Of a stretch of DNA of 64,000 bases, positions 47,351 to 56,121 are shown in pieces. The translations under genes and the position numbers were made by a program. Source of the stretch: Roseomonas sp. OT10 (GTDB lineage: Bacteria > Pseudomonadota > Alphaproteobacteria > Acetobacterales > Acetobacteraceae). Numbering within the stretch: the stretch's first letter is position 1; each line of letters starts with the position of its first letter. The notes under the pieces were generated by a model, which saw nothing but the letters and a program-made list of their open reading frames with translations, had not been told where the DNA came from and searched no databases. Location: positions 5,069,001-5,133,000 of the forward strand of contig NZ_CP087719.1 in assembly GCF_020991085.1 (NCBI RefSeq). Direction: 5' to 3'.

Positions 47351-48197
47351 GTCATCATCCCCTTGAGCTTCGCATCAAAGCGCTCCAGCAGCTTCGCCTT
47401 ATTATTCATTGGAAGCAGGATCAGGATGATTTTGATCTCGGCAGGCAGACTTGCGTTACAAAATCGCTGGTGATGCTTCTCAAACTCTGCCGTTATTGCT
47501 GTCTCGTAGGTGGCGTTAGTACGTCTGTGGACGGCAAGAGTGGCGCTGTCATAGGTGAGAAGCACGGGGATGCAGAGCCGCTCGAACACCTCGTCCATAG
47601 TGACATTGCCGGCCAGAAGTCGCTCGAGCGCGGGACGATGCGGGTGGTCTTGGTCGACCTTGCGCCAGATCGCAGCGAACTCGGATCGAAGGTAGGGAAT
47701 GCGAGTGTGCTGATTCAGCTCATCGACAATGTCCCGTACGGCACTTGCTACGTCCTGGTAGAGCTTCACCTCTCCCAGCCAGAGTTCCAGGCCGTCCGCA
47801 GCCTCCACAACGTGAACGGCGTCAAAACCTTTCACCGTGTCATTAGGGGCATCCTTAAAGAACACCTTACTGATCGCCGGGACTGAACCGAACTCCTGAC
47901 GGATGATGGCGTGGAGCAGTATCTCACCAACCTCGCCTCGTGTAGTGTACTTGGCGGATTTGTAGATCGTCTCGGCTGCCGCGCGGAGCGCGCGCGGGCG
48001 TTGACGCCGCTCAGCGCATTGAACTCCCGCTCGTTGAGCGCGAACTCGGGCAGCCATTCGATGATATGCTCAGCCAACTGGTCATAGCGCCACTCGCCCG
48101 CCTCGAATCCCGCACAGACGCCCGCGAGCCCAGGCACGTCTTCTACGCGCTTCACAATGGCGCGCAGCAGAGCCGGTGGCATAGAGGGACTAGGCAT
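47347..48197 (-). pseudogene. hamA: Hachiman nuclease subunit HamA (DUF1837), frameshifted
   Basis: The nuclease/sensor partner of HamB. The N-terminal 69 or so residues are in one frame (from the ATG at 48197: RVEDVPGLAGVCAGFEAGEW), and the rest in another. The second part has the DUF1837 hallmarks: RGEVGEILLHAIIRQEF, FKDAPNDTVKGFDAVHV and LWLGEVKLYQD, which contain the Asp and Glu-x-Lys residues of the nuclease site. The switch falls in an alternating GC run (47988-47996). Deleting one CG unit there gives an unbroken 282-residue protein of normal family length. The stop overlaps the hamB ATG. As it stands, a full HamA cannot be made without frameshifting. Confidence 0.82.
47988..47996. repeat. 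Alternating GC dinucleotide run at the hamA frameshift
   Basis: Nine bases of alternating G and C lie exactly where the two hamA frames meet. Loss of two bases (or gain of one) restores the frame. Such runs are prone both to replication slippage and to sequencing error. Confidence 0.75.
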
Positions 48198-48203
48198 CCC
48201 GGA

Positions 48204-48530
48204 TTACCGCAACTGTGAACTATCGCCTGCTTGCGGAGCCGCGATACGATGCGAATACGAAAAATCTTCTTCGGTCCCATCAGTGCGAACGAGTTGGAAG
48301 CACTGCGTTCCGAGCTCTGCGCTCATCACCTCGAAGTGGTCGATCCCGATGCCGACTTTCTTGGCGTGCGCGGCCTGCCTCACAAGGAGCGTAGCCAAGT
48401 CGGCGTCATCAATATCGGAAGCGCGCTGCTTGGGCCGGTAACGGCTCAACATTTCTCGGAAAAACTCCGTCGCCTCTTTCTGACTTTTAAACATCCTTAT
48501 CTTAAGCACTGCCGACTTTCTTCTTGGCAT
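48204..48530 (-). CDS. DUF3223 (DCL family) protein upstream of Hachiman genes
   Basis: A 108-residue protein whose centre matches the DUF3223/DCL family: FKSQKEATEFFREMLSRYRP at the start, then an acidic Asp-Ile-Asp-Asp-Ala-Asp segment, IGIDHFEVMSAELGTQCF and DGTEEDFSYSHRIA. Plant members are linked to rRNA or plastid RNA metabolism; bacterial ones often occur in mobile or defence DNA, with unknown action. The ATG at 48530 is chosen; a longer version from 48587 is possible. The gene ends six bases before hamA, so it is probably the first gene of the Hachiman operon and may be an accessory component. Confidence 0.7.
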   Translation of the reverse strand: MPRRKSAVLKIRMFKSQKEATEFFREMLSRYRPKQRASDIDDADLATLLVRQAAHAKKVGIGIDHFEVMSAELGTQCFQLVRTDGTEEDFSYSHRIAAPQAGDSSQLR

Positions 48531-48605
48531 GGCGTGTCCCACTCTTCGTGAACCCATGCAGAAAAAGAACTGCCGGCCTTGCGCCATCGCGATGCCTAGC
48601 TCCCG

Positions 48606-48743
48606 ATGAATCCGTCACCCTCATCTTACAGTTCTGAACCTTTGCCGAAAACTGTTGAGCTGTGCACGCTTTTCCAGGAGATGAGGGACGTGATCGGCAC
48701 CCTGGATGGCATCATCAACGAGGAGAGCTTTCCCGACCACTAG
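48606..48743 (+). other. Short open frame in a degraded region
   Basis: A 45-codon frame (MNPSPSSYSSEPLPKTVELC at the start) lies in the gene-poor 48.6-49.15 kb stretch. It has no recognised domain, and no convincing ribosome site. The rest of this 560-base stretch has only chance-looking frames; on the minus strand about 48770-48910 a stretch reading [14 protein letters not shown] resembles a recombinase-like fragment, but it has no start or length to support a gene. I regard the stretch as decayed island edge. Confidence 0.2.
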
Positions 48744-49151
48744 CTCCCGATCTCATCGGCCTATTTCTGTGAGTGCCACATCCCGCAACGAGCCGCGTTC
48801 ACGCCGTTGCCAGCAACTGGCCTAGCTTGGCGCGAACTCGTTCTTCTCGCATCATTTGGCGCATAAGCCGCTGTAAATTCAGGAGCCTCCGGCCTGCGGT
48901 GCCGCTTTCATTCCATGTTCGCAATGCTCACTTCATCCGCCTACCTTACCACTTCGGTGGAGAATGTCCGCCTTCTCGGGTTTCCTCCTCGGGGGAGAAT
49001 GTGTCGCTATCGGCCAGAGCCAGACCTAGCAGCACCGAGTATGAGCTTCAGAGAAGTTGGGAGCAAAGTCCACAAGCCTTTAGGGGCCCTGCTCTCGGTC
49101 GAGGGGGAGCCAGCGCCTTTTCCGGCACCGCCTAACCCACCGTATCCTACA

Positions 49152-50405
49152 TCATCCCACCCGCGCCCCGAGCAGCAGGCGGTTCATCGGCTCCATCGTC
49201 GCCCGCAGCGCGGCCCAGTCGCGCACCGCCTGCTCCCGCGACGCGCCGGCGGCCACTACCTCGTCCAGGATCGCCCCCAGGCTGCGCCGGCCATCCACCC
49301 GCGACAGCAGCCCGGCGGCGAGGCGTGGGAGGGGGAGCTGGAGGCGGATGCCGTCGAAGGTGACGACCAGGGTCCCGTCGCGCGGCAGCCCCCGTGCCAG
49401 GGCCGGGCCGTCCAGCTCTCGCAGCACGGGGACCGAGTCCGGATCGTCCCAGCGCGGCTCGGGGGCGGTGTCGCGGGTCGCGTAGGCGATGTGCACGCCC
49501 ATGTTGCCGGTCATCGCCTCGGCCAGGGCGGCGCGGTCGATCAGGCCCATCCCGGCGGTGCGCTCGCGCAGGCGCGGGTCGGGGAGGTAGCGGTCCGGGT
49601 CGTAGCGCACCGGCTCCACCAGGCAGCGCAGGGTCAGGCCGGCCCCCGCGATCAGGCCGGCGAGCTGGGGGACGGTATAGGCGACGTCGCGCGGGTTCAG
49701 CAGCAGGTCGTAGAGCCCGGCATCCCCGCCCTCCAGGTGGTCGGTGATCCAGGGGTTGCGGCGCAGCCAGGCGGTCTCCGGCAGGTGCCGCCAGAGGCGC
49801 TTCGCGACCTCCACCCGCTTCGCCGGCGCCTCCTCGGGCGGGGTCAGGCGGCGCAGGGCGTCCTGGAGCATGTAGACGCCCGTGCGGCCATGCGGGGCAT
49901 AGACCATCAGCCCGATCCCGCCGCCCGGGGCGAGGCTGGCGGCGAGCGCGCGCAGCCCGGCGGCCGGGTCGGGCAGGTGGTGCAGCACGCCGCAGCAGTC
50001 GATGTAGTCGAACAGGCCGAGCGCCGGGTCCGGCAGATCGAGGATCGAGCCCTCCACGAAGCGGATGTTGCCCAGGGACCGCTTCGCCGCCCGGGCCTCC
50101 GCCACCTTGCGGGCGGCGGCGGAGCGGTCGAGCCAGACCACCTCTCCCGGGCGGCCGAGGCTGGCCATCTGCTGCGCCAGCATGATCGTGCCGTCCCCCG
50201 ACCCGCCCCCCGCCACCAGGGCGCGGAGCGGTTGCGTGGCGGGCCGGCGGGCGCCGAAGACCCAGTGATCCACCTCCCGCAGGTGGGAGGGGCTGCCGAC
50301 GATCAGCCGCCTCGCCTCCTCCGCCGGGTCGCGGGCCGGGTAGGGGTAGCGGTCGTATTGCGCGGCGAGCTGCCGGTCCCGGTCGTCCTGCATGGCCGGC
50401 TGCAT
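49152..50405 (-). CDS. Class I SAM-dependent methyltransferase
   Basis: A 417-residue protein. The SAM-binding motif I is [11 protein letters not shown] near residue 66, the acidic ribose-binding residue follows in VVWLDRS, and motif IV-like [20 protein letters not shown] comes later. The C-terminal third, with [21 protein letters not shown], looks like an extra PqqD-like or helical domain found in many bacterial methyltransferases of this type. It has no membrane segments. Start may be either of two ATGs (50405 or 50393). It stands alone on the minus strand. The acceptor molecule is unknown. Confidence 0.82.
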   Translation of the reverse strand: MQPAMQDDRDRQLAAQYDRYPYPARDPAEEARRLIVGSPSHLREVDHWVFGARRPATQPLRALVAGGGSGDGTIMLAQQMASLGRPGEVVWLDRSAAARKVAEARAAKRSLGNIRFVEGSILDLPDPALGLFDYIDCCGVLHHLPDPAAGLRALAASLAPGGGIGLMVYAPHGRTGVYMLQDALRRLTPPEEAPAKRVEVAKRLWRHLPETAWLRRNPWITDHLEGGDAGLYDLLLNPRDVAYTVPQLAGLIAGAGLTLRCLVEPVRYDPDRYLPDPRLRERTAGMGLIDRAALAEAMTGNMGVHIAYATRDTAPEPRWDDPDSVPVLRELDGPALARGLPRDGTLVVTFDGIRLQLPLPRLAAGLLSRVDGRRSLGAILDEVVAAGASREQAVRDWAALRATMEPMNRLLLGARVG

Positions 50406-50547
50406 AGGCCAGACGCGCCGCCGCGTCAGCCGCCCCCTGGCCGGCCGGAATTCCGGGGCCCGGCGGGCCAGCCCCGCACCCGGCGAGACTCTCCCCGGGA
50501 CAATGGACGGTTGAAGCCGACTGCTTCGGGGTCTTATCTGCGGCGCC

Positions 50548-51084
50548 ATGAAGCGCGCCCTTCCCGCCCTCCTCGCCCTGCTCCTGCCTGTCGTGGCCAA
50601 TGCCCAGGCGAACCGGCCTGCCCAGGGAGGCCAGCCCGGCCCGCAGCGGCTCGGCATCTCGCAGAACTGGACCGCCGCGACGCACCAGGAAGGGGGCCAG
50701 AAGGTCTGCTACGCCTTCACCCGCGCCACCAAGACCGAGGGCGGCGGGCCCCGCCAGAACGTGATCCTGACCGTCACCCATCGCCCCCAGGGGCGCGACC
50801 AGGTCGCCGCCTCGCTCGGCTTCTCCTTCCCGCGCAACGCCGACCGGCGGGAGACCACGGTCGAGGCCTCGGTCGGGTCCAACGACCTGTCCTTCTACGG
50901 CGCCGGCACCAACGCCTTCGCCCAGAATGGCGGCGCCGCGGTGGCGGCCTTCCGCAACGGCCGCGACGTGGTCTTCCGCAGCCCCGGTCCGCAGGGCAAG
51001 GGCGCGACCACGGACACCTTCTCCCTGATGGGCTTCAGCGCCGCCTACGAGGCGATCTCGCGCGAGTGCCCGGCGCGCCGATGA
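50548..51084 (+). CDS. Secreted protein, invasion-associated locus B (IalB) family
   Basis: A 178-residue protein with a Sec signal peptide (residues 1-19, [19 protein letters not shown]). The mature part follows the IalB pattern: early [20 protein letters not shown], a conserved second cysteine near the end (SRECPARR), and beta-rich spacing. IalB-like proteins are widespread in non-pathogenic alphaproteobacteria, and the name does not imply virulence; role unknown, probably periplasmic or outer-membrane-associated. Its stop overlaps the rlmN start (ATGA), an association seen elsewhere as well. Confidence 0.78.
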   Translation: MKRALPALLALLLPVVANAQANRPAQGGQPGPQRLGISQNWTAATHQEGGQKVCYAFTRATKTEGGGPRQNVILTVTHRPQGRDQVAASLGFSFPRNADRRETTVEASVGSNDLSFYGAGTNAFAQNGGAAVAAFRNGRDVVFRSPGPQGKGATTDTFSLMGFSAAYEAISRECPARR

Positions 51085-52412
51085 GCGACCCCGCCGCCCC
51101 GCGGCCCGCCGTCCCGATCCCGGCCGGGGGGGCCGCCGCGCCGGCCCTCCCGCCCCTGCTGGACGCGGGCGAGGCGGCACGCATCCTGGCCAAGTCCGCC
51201 CTCTTCGCCCCGCCCCCGGCCACCCTGCCGGACGGCCGCCGCGACCTGGTGGGCCTGTCGCGCGAGGAGCTGGCGGCGGAGATGGTGGCGATGGGCGAGA
51301 AGCCCTTCCGCGCCAAGCAGCTCTGGCACTGGATCTACCACCAGGGCGAGCGCGACTTCGCCCGCATGACCACCATCGCCAAGCCGATGCAGGCGCGTCT
51401 GGCCGAGCGCTTCGTCATCGGCCGCCCGGGCGTGACCACCGAGCAGACGAGTCGCGACGGCACCCGCAAGTGGCTGTTCGGCTTCCGCGACGGGCAGCAG
51501 GTGGAGACGGTCTACATCCCCGAGACCGACCGGGGCGCGGTGTGCATCTCCACCCAGGTCGGCTGCACGCTCTCCTGTCGCTTCTGCCACACCGGCACGC
51601 AGAAGCTGGTGCGCAACCTGGGCGCGGCCGAGATCGTCGGCCAGTTCATGGCGGCGCGCGATTCCTACGGCGAATGGCCCGGCCAGAAGGGGTGGCAGGG
51701 CGGCGACCCCGCGCGCAAGGCCGGCGGTCTCGCGCCCACCCGGCGCGGCAACGCGGCCGAGGGTGAGGACGGCCCAGGGGATGGCGAAGACGACCCCTCG
51801 CCCCGCCTGCTGTCCAACATCGTCGTCATGGGCATGGGCGAGCCGCTCTACAACTACGAGAACGTTGCCAAGGCCCTGAAGATCATCATGGACCACGAGG
51901 GCATCGGCCTGTCCCGACGGCGCATCACCCTCTCCACCTCCGGCGTCGTCCCCATGATGGACCGGGCAGGGGAGGAGCTGGGCGTGAACCTCGCCGTCTC
52001 GCTGCATGCCGTGCGCGACGATCTGCGCGACGAGATCGTGCCGCTGAACCGCAAGTACCCCATCGCCGAGCTGATGGCCGCCTGCCGCCGCTATCCCCGC
52101 GCCAGCAACTCCCGCCGCATCACCTTCGAATACGTCATGCTCGACGGCGTGAACGACGGCGAGGCGGATGCGCGGGAGCTGGTCCGCCTCCTCCGCGGCC
52201 TGCCGGCCAAGGTGAACCTGATCCCCTTCAACCCCTGGCCCGGCAGCCCCTACCAGACCAGTCGGGGGCCGGCGATCGAACGCTTCGCGGCCATCGTCAA
52301 CGATGCCGGCTATGCCAGCCCCGTCCGCCGCCCGCGCGGGCGCGACATCCTGGCCGCCTGCGGGCAGCTCAAGACGGAGAGCGAGCGGGCGCGGCGCCGG
52401 CCGGCGGCGTAG
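51081..52412 (+). CDS. rlmN: 23S rRNA (adenine-2503-C2)-methyltransferase / tRNA A37 methyltransferase
   Basis: A 443-residue radical-SAM enzyme. The cluster-binding motif CTLSCRFC places Cys162, Cys166 and Cys169 as iron-sulfur ligands. The sequence [20 protein letters not shown] near residue 56 and the segment [17 protein letters not shown] are RlmN hallmarks. Between those, residues about 196-241 form an extra charged Gly/Asp/Glu-rich insertion absent from most RlmN proteins. The gene starts inside the stop of the IalB-like gene; much longer upstream frames are not real. RlmN modifies 23S rRNA and a subset of tRNAs to help decoding accuracy. Confidence 0.95.
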   Translation: MSDPAAPRPAVPIPAGGAAAPALPPLLDAGEAARILAKSALFAPPPATLPDGRRDLVGLSREELAAEMVAMGEKPFRAKQLWHWIYHQGERDFARMTTIAKPMQARLAERFVIGRPGVTTEQTSRDGTRKWLFGFRDGQQVETVYIPETDRGAVCISTQVGCTLSCRFCHTGTQKLVRNLGAAEIVGQFMAARDSYGEWPGQKGWQGGDPARKAGGLAPTRRGNAAEGEDGPGDGEDDPSPRLLSNIVVMGMGEPLYNYENVAKALKIIMDHEGIGLSRRRITLSTSGVVPMMDRAGEELGVNLAVSLHAVRDDLRDEIVPLNRKYPIAELMAACRRYPRASNSRRITFEYVMLDGVNDGEADARELVRLLRGLPAKVNLIPFNPWPGSPYQTSRGPAIERFAAIVNDAGYASPVRRPRGRDILAACGQLKTESERARRRPAA

Positions 52413-52417
52413 GAAGG

Positions 52418-52558
52418 TTGGGGGAGTGACCTCCCCCAAACCCCCTCCCTTTTTCGGGAGTCCGCGGGTGACGGGACCTGCGCCCTCTGGCGACCCCGTG
52501 CGGCCTTGGGCGGACTCCTGAAAGAAGGCGGGGGATTCGGGGGAGTTCACTCCCCCGA
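52418..52558. terminator. Long imperfect inverted repeat between convergent rlmN and gpx
   Basis: Two arms of about 48 bases (52418-52465 and 52510-52558) pair imperfectly around a 44-base centre. Each arm also folds on itself: GGGGGAG/CTCCCCC on the left and CGGGGGAGT/ACTCCCCCG on the right. It lies between two convergent genes and can act as a bidirectional terminator. The architecture also resembles a miniature inverted-repeat element; no target duplication was found. Confidence 0.65.
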
Positions 52559-52569
52559 GACTTCTCCTT

Positions 52570-53049
52570 TTACAGCAACGCCTCGATCCGCCCCTCGATC
52601 TCGGCCGGCTTCGTCGTCGGCGCGAAGCGGTCCACCACCTGCCCGTCGCGGCCGATCAGGAACTTGGTGAAGTTCCACTTGATCGCCTCGGTCCCCAGCA
52701 CGCCCTTCCGCTCCCCCTTCAGCCAGCGGAACAGCGGGTGCGCGTCCGGCCCGTTCACCTCCACCTTGGCGAAGAGCGGGAAGGTGACGCGATAGTTCGA
52801 GACGCAGAAGCGGGCGATCTCCTCCGCATCCCCCGGCTCCTGCCCGCCGAACTGGTTGCAGGGGAAGCCCAGCACCGTGAAGCCGCGCGGGTGCAGCTTG
52901 CGGTACAGCGCCTCCAGCCCCTCGTATTGCGGGGTGAAGCCGCATTTGCTGGCGACGTTCACCACCAGCAGCACCTGGCCGCCATAATCGGCCAGCGACA
53001 CCTCGTGTCCGTCCAGCGCGAGCGCCGTGAAATCCCCGATATCGGCCAT
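52570..53049 (-). CDS. Glutathione peroxidase family protein (thiol peroxidase, Cys type)
   Basis: A 159-residue peroxidase of the glutathione peroxidase family. The catalytic cysteine is Cys36 in NVASKCGFTPQY, followed by FPCNQFGGQEPG and the Trp/Asn pair in KWNFTKFLI, completing the Cys-Gln-Trp-Asn catalytic set. No selenocysteine is needed: the codon is a normal Cys. Most bacterial members use thioredoxin rather than glutathione. The ATG at 53049 is preferred over the longer frame. It removes organic or hydrogen peroxides in the cytosol. Confidence 0.92.
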   Translation of the reverse strand: MADIGDFTALALDGHEVSLADYGGQVLLVVNVASKCGFTPQYEGLEALYRKLHPRGFTVLGFPCNQFGGQEPGDAEEIARFCVSNYRVTFPLFAKVEVNGPDAHPLFRWLKGERKGVLGTEAIKWNFTKFLIGRDGQVVDRFAPTTKPAEIEGRIEALL

Positions 53050-53096
53050 GCCGCGCCCTTCCGCACCATCCGGCACGGAAGGGTAGCGGCGGCGCG

Positions 53097-54392
53097 TCAG
53101 TTCGTCAGCCCGAGGCCCCGCACCAGCACGATCCGCGTCCGCTGGCCGGTGATGCCGAAATCGTCGTCGTTGATGAGCAGCAGCGTGTCGTCCGGCAGGA
53201 TCGCCATCCCCTCCAGCTTCACCGGCAGCTCCGGGTGGTCCGCCGTGTCGAGGACCAGCCGCTTGGCCAGCGGCACCACGCCCGTGCCGGCCAGGTCGTT
53301 CGACTGCTCCAGCGTCGGGCGCGTCGCCGCATCGTCCCAGCGGCTGTTCAGGATGTCCGTGGCACCCGCATCCAGCTTCACCTCGTAGAGCTTCGTCGTC
53401 CCGTCCGTCCGCTCCAGGACGAGGAGGCGATTCGGGCCCAGCCAGGTCATCTCGCTGATGCGCGGGTCGCTCTGCCGCGCCGACGGGTCCAGGCGGAAGC
53501 TGCGCGGGTCGTCGAGCTGGTAGACCCACTCGCCCGTCGCCTGGCCCGTCGCGGGGTCGATCCGCAGCAGCCGGCTGTTGCGCGCATCGCGGAAGGCGGC
53601 CGCGTCCGGGTTGGCCAGCGGGTTCTGCACCATGACGTAGAGCGCGGAGCCGTCCGGCGGCGCCGTCAGGCTCTCGATCCCCCGGTTGCTCTGCCGCTTC
53701 GCCAGGATCGCCGGCAGCGTGCCCGCGACCTCGTAGTGCGCGCCGGCCAGCTCACCCTCGGTCCCCGCGGGGACGTAGCGGCGCAGGATGCGGCCGTCGG
53801 CGGCGATGTGGACGACGGAGGGCGCGTTCTCCTCCCCCACCCAGAGCGTGCCGTCCGGGGCGCGGAACAGCCCCTCCGCGTCGATCGCGTTCGGGTCGAA
53901 GTCGAGCCGGTTCCCGGCGGCGTCGATCGGCGTCTCCGTCCGGCCGGGGAGCGGGTTGGTCAGGCCCGTCACCGGCCGGCCGTCGCGGTCCTTCACGGCG
54001 ATGGCGTCGAAGACGTGGAAGGTGCGGTTCGCCTCGTCCAGCCGCACGCCGTAGAGCGTCGGGCTGTAGCCCGGCGTGGGGTAGACGCGCCCGTTGCGGT
54101 CGGCGGCGCAGATGCGGTCGCGCGGGAGGCCGGTGATCTCCGGCGCCTCCGCACAGGTGAAGTTCGGGCCGCGGTCGGAGAGCGTATGGACGATGTCCGC
54201 CGGGTCGGTCGGGCGGCGGTGCGCGGCGCTGCCGATGCCCACCGTGAAGCGCATGATCTTGCCGCCGGGGGAGGTGACCTCGCCCAGGGTCAGGTTCGCG
54301 TCCTGGCTGTCCAGGATGGTGATGCGGGGCTGGGCGAGGGCGGGGAGGGCGGTGAGGCCCAGGAGGAGGGTGGCGAGGGGGAGAGGGCGCAT
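53097..54392 (-). CDS. Esterase-like activity of phytase family protein (secreted)
   Basis: A 431-residue exported protein. The signal peptide covers residues 1-21 (MRPLPLATLLLGLTALPALA), which decides for the ATG at 54392. The body forms a beta-propeller with acidic loops: FDPNAIDAEGLFRAPDGTLWVGEE and SNRGIESLTAPPDGSALYV are hallmarks of the 'phytase-like esterase' domain. Members hydrolyse phosphoesters or phytate-type compounds, though most are uncharacterised. Periplasmic or secreted location is expected. No obvious partner genes are nearby. Confidence 0.82.
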   Translation of the reverse strand: MRPLPLATLLLGLTALPALAQPRITILDSQDANLTLGEVTSPGGKIMRFTVGIGSAAHRRPTDPADIVHTLSDRGPNFTCAEAPEITGLPRDRICAADRNGRVYPTPGYSPTLYGVRLDEANRTFHVFDAIAVKDRDGRPVTGLTNPLPGRTETPIDAAGNRLDFDPNAIDAEGLFRAPDGTLWVGEENAPSVVHIAADGRILRRYVPAGTEGELAGAHYEVAGTLPAILAKRQSNRGIESLTAPPDGSALYVMVQNPLANPDAAAFRDARNSRLLRIDPATGQATGEWVYQLDDPRSFRLDPSARQSDPRISEMTWLGPNRLLVLERTDGTTKLYEVKLDAGATDILNSRWDDAATRPTLEQSNDLAGTGVVPLAKRLVLDTADHPELPVKLEGMAILPDDTLLLINDDDFGITGQRTRIVLVRGLGLTN

Positions 54393-54511
54393 GCGGTGGG
54401 GGTCCGAAAGGGCGGAAGGTCGGGGGCGGCTGCTAGCAGGGGAGGGGTGGGGTGAGCGTGACGGTTGGGTGACAAGGCTTTGCGCTGGAATTGGGCAACC
54501 TTCGTATGGCA

Positions 54512-54526
54512 TATGTCGATGACATA
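54512..54526. promoter_or_regulatory. Inverted repeat upstream of vapB (autoregulatory operator)
   Basis: The repeat TATGTC GAT GACATA (6-base arms) lies 18 bases before the vapB start. Toxin-antitoxin complexes of this kind bind such palindromes and repress their own operon, and the position overlaps the likely promoter. Confidence 0.55.
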
Positions 54527-54543
54527 CCCCGAAGAGGTCCGCC

Positions 54544-54792
54544 ATGCCCTCGCCTGCCCCAGCCTCGCGTCAGGTCCGCCTGTTCCGCAACAATCGCAAT
54601 CAGGCCATCCGCATCCCGGTGGAGTTCGAGCTTCCGGGGGAGGAGGCGATCATCACCCGCGATGGCGACCGGTTGATCATCGAGCCGGTGCGCCGCCGGG
54701 GACTCGCCGCCCTGCTGGATAGCTGGGAGCCGCTGGACGAGGAGCTTCCGGAGCCCGAGGACCTGCCCCTGGCGCCGAAGGATGTCTTCTGA
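54544..54792 (+). CDS. vapB: Type II antitoxin, VapB family (AbrB-type)
   Basis: An 82-residue protein with an N-terminal SpoVT/AbrB-type swapped-hairpin fold: VRLFRNNRNQAIRIPVEFEL followed by ITRDGDRLIIEPV. The C-terminal 35 residues are acidic and Pro-rich (PEPEDLPLAPKDVF), the part that wraps around the toxin. The ORF ends two bases before the toxin start. Together they form a bicistronic VapBC module. The module lies at the left edge of an AT-rich segment, suggesting the pair moved in or was joined later by mobile DNA. Confidence 0.88.
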   Translation: MPSPAPASRQVRLFRNNRNQAIRIPVEFELPGEEAIITRDGDRLIIEPVRRRGLAALLDSWEPLDEELPEPEDLPLAPKDVF

Positions 54793-54794
54793 CC

Positions 54795-55199
54795 GTGCGC
54801 TACATGCTGGATACCAACATCGTCAGCGACATCATCCGGAACCCGTTGGGGGCTGCCGCGCAGCGTGCGCGCGCCGAGGGGGATGCAGTGTGCGTCAGCG
54901 TCATCGTCGCGGCGGAGCTTCGCTATGGCTGCGCCCGCAAGGGTTCGCCGAAGCTGACGCGCCGCGTCGCGCAGTTCCTGGCGGAGGTGCCGGTGCTTCC
55001 GTTCGACGCTCCGGCGGATGAAGCTTACGGCACGCTACGGGCGGAGTTGGAAGCGGCAGGGAGGCCGATTGGGGGGAATGATCTGCTGATCGCCGCTCAT
55101 GCTAGTGCGTTGGGAGCTACAGTGGTGACAGCGAATCTGGGAGAGTTTGTGCGGGTCCCAGGATTGAATGCGGAGAATTGGATGGAGACCTCGGGATGA
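54795..55199 (+). CDS. vapC: VapC family toxin, PIN-domain ribonuclease
   Basis: A 134-residue PIN-domain RNase. The acidic active-site residues are recognisable: Asp in MLDTNIVSD near residue 6, Glu in AAELRYGC, and Asp in GGNDLLIAAHA. VapC toxins cleave initiator tRNA or other specific RNAs until bound by VapB. It begins at a GTG two bases after vapB. Its TGA overlaps the ATG of the following HNH gene, which is unusual for a VapBC locus. Toward the 3' end the base composition starts to fall. Confidence 0.92.
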   Translation: MRYMLDTNIVSDIIRNPLGAAAQRARAEGDAVCVSVIVAAELRYGCARKGSPKLTRRVAQFLAEVPVLPFDAPADEAYGTLRAELEAAGRPIGGNDLLIAAHASALGATVVTANLGEFVRVPGLNAENWMETSG

Positions 55200-56032
55200 T
55201 TGATCTTTATAAGGCCCTGCAATCAACGAAAATGTTGTTCGATGCACATCAAAAATTCCCCGATCTTATTCTAAAAATTCCAGATAGGGGGAGGCGCTAT
55301 GCTTATATAATAAACTACCTCGACTGCATTTTTCCGAGTATGGATTTTCGGCCAGAATCTGGCATTGATATTTCTTTTTGTTTTGTAGATGAAAATGGAG
55401 GCAGGCAAAAATTTGAAGCTGTTCGCAAAAATTTAATAAATAAGCTTAGCTCTGAATTTCCCGGTCGGGAGATCAAGATTCTTAGGAGAGGTCCTGCAAC
55501 GTCTGTTATAGTTGTTATTTATTCTGTCAGTCAACTTAATGTAGGCGAAAGCGATGCTAGTAAAATAGTACTCCTGCACTTTGAGAAGATGTTGAGAGTG
55601 GGATCAGAAATTTTTGCCGAGAATCTTTCTGGCGAGGGGCATCTATTTCTCTATGAACTGGAATCGGCGTTGACAAAGGCTGTCCGATCTTCTGAGATGG
55701 ATCGGAGAGAGGTAAGAATAGCTAGACTTCAGGCTAAAAGTAGCAATATTCAGCCGCCTCAGAAAATTACAGTGCTTGTGACAGCATTTGATCGTGACCC
55801 AGATGTTATTGCTGAGGCACTTTATCGAGCTCAGGGAATCTGCGAAGGTTGTGGGAGGCAGGCTCCGTTTAGGCGAGCGACTAATGGGTCCCCTTACTTA
55901 GAGGTGCATCATATTAAGCCACTTGCCGAAGGAGGTCTTGATCATTTAGACAATGTTGAAGCGCTTTGTCCCAACTGCCACCGTGACGTGCACTATGGAC
56001 CTCGCTTTGCAGAACGGCAGCGACAAACTTAG
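55196..56032 (+). CDS. HNH endonuclease-domain protein, AT-rich, coupled to vapC
   Basis: A 278-residue protein. The C-terminal 70 residues form an HNH/zinc-finger nuclease: CEGCGRQAPF (Cys216, Cys219), LEVHHIKPLAEGGLDHLDNV (His238-239, Asn253) and CPNCHRDVHYG (Cys258, Cys261). The first 190 residues are unlike anything I recognise; they are mixed alpha/beta with no signal or membrane segment and may sense or bind nucleic acid. Codon use is strikingly AT-rich compared with the genome around it, so it is recently acquired. The ATG overlaps the vapC stop (ATGA). Resembles McrA-like type IV restriction nucleases only in the HNH part. Confidence 0.75.
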   Translation: MIDLYKALQSTKMLFDAHQKFPDLILKIPDRGRRYAYIINYLDCIFPSMDFRPESGIDISFCFVDENGGRQKFEAVRKNLINKLSSEFPGREIKILRRGPATSVIVVIYSVSQLNVGESDASKIVLLHFEKMLRVGSEIFAENLSGEGHLFLYELESALTKAVRSSEMDRREVRIARLQAKSSNIQPPQKITVLVTAFDRDPDVIAEALYRAQGICEGCGRQAPFRRATNGSPYLEVHHIKPLAEGGLDHLDNVEALCPNCHRDVHYGPRFAERQRQT

Positions 56033-56121
56033 CTGGGAAATTGTAGTAAAGGGGCAATTTTCCTTGACAAAGGAATAAATACCTATTAGAATTCTTGCTG
56101 CTCGTTCGCGGAGCCTGCCCC

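Noticed and set aside
48915-51080. Upstream extension of the rlmN frame
   Set aside because: It overlaps the opposite-strand methyltransferase gene and has no domain content; the ATG at 51081 coupled to the IalB-like stop is the real start.
52942-52944. Selenocysteine in the glutathione peroxidase
   Set aside because: The catalytic codon encodes ordinary cysteine and no in-frame TGA is present.
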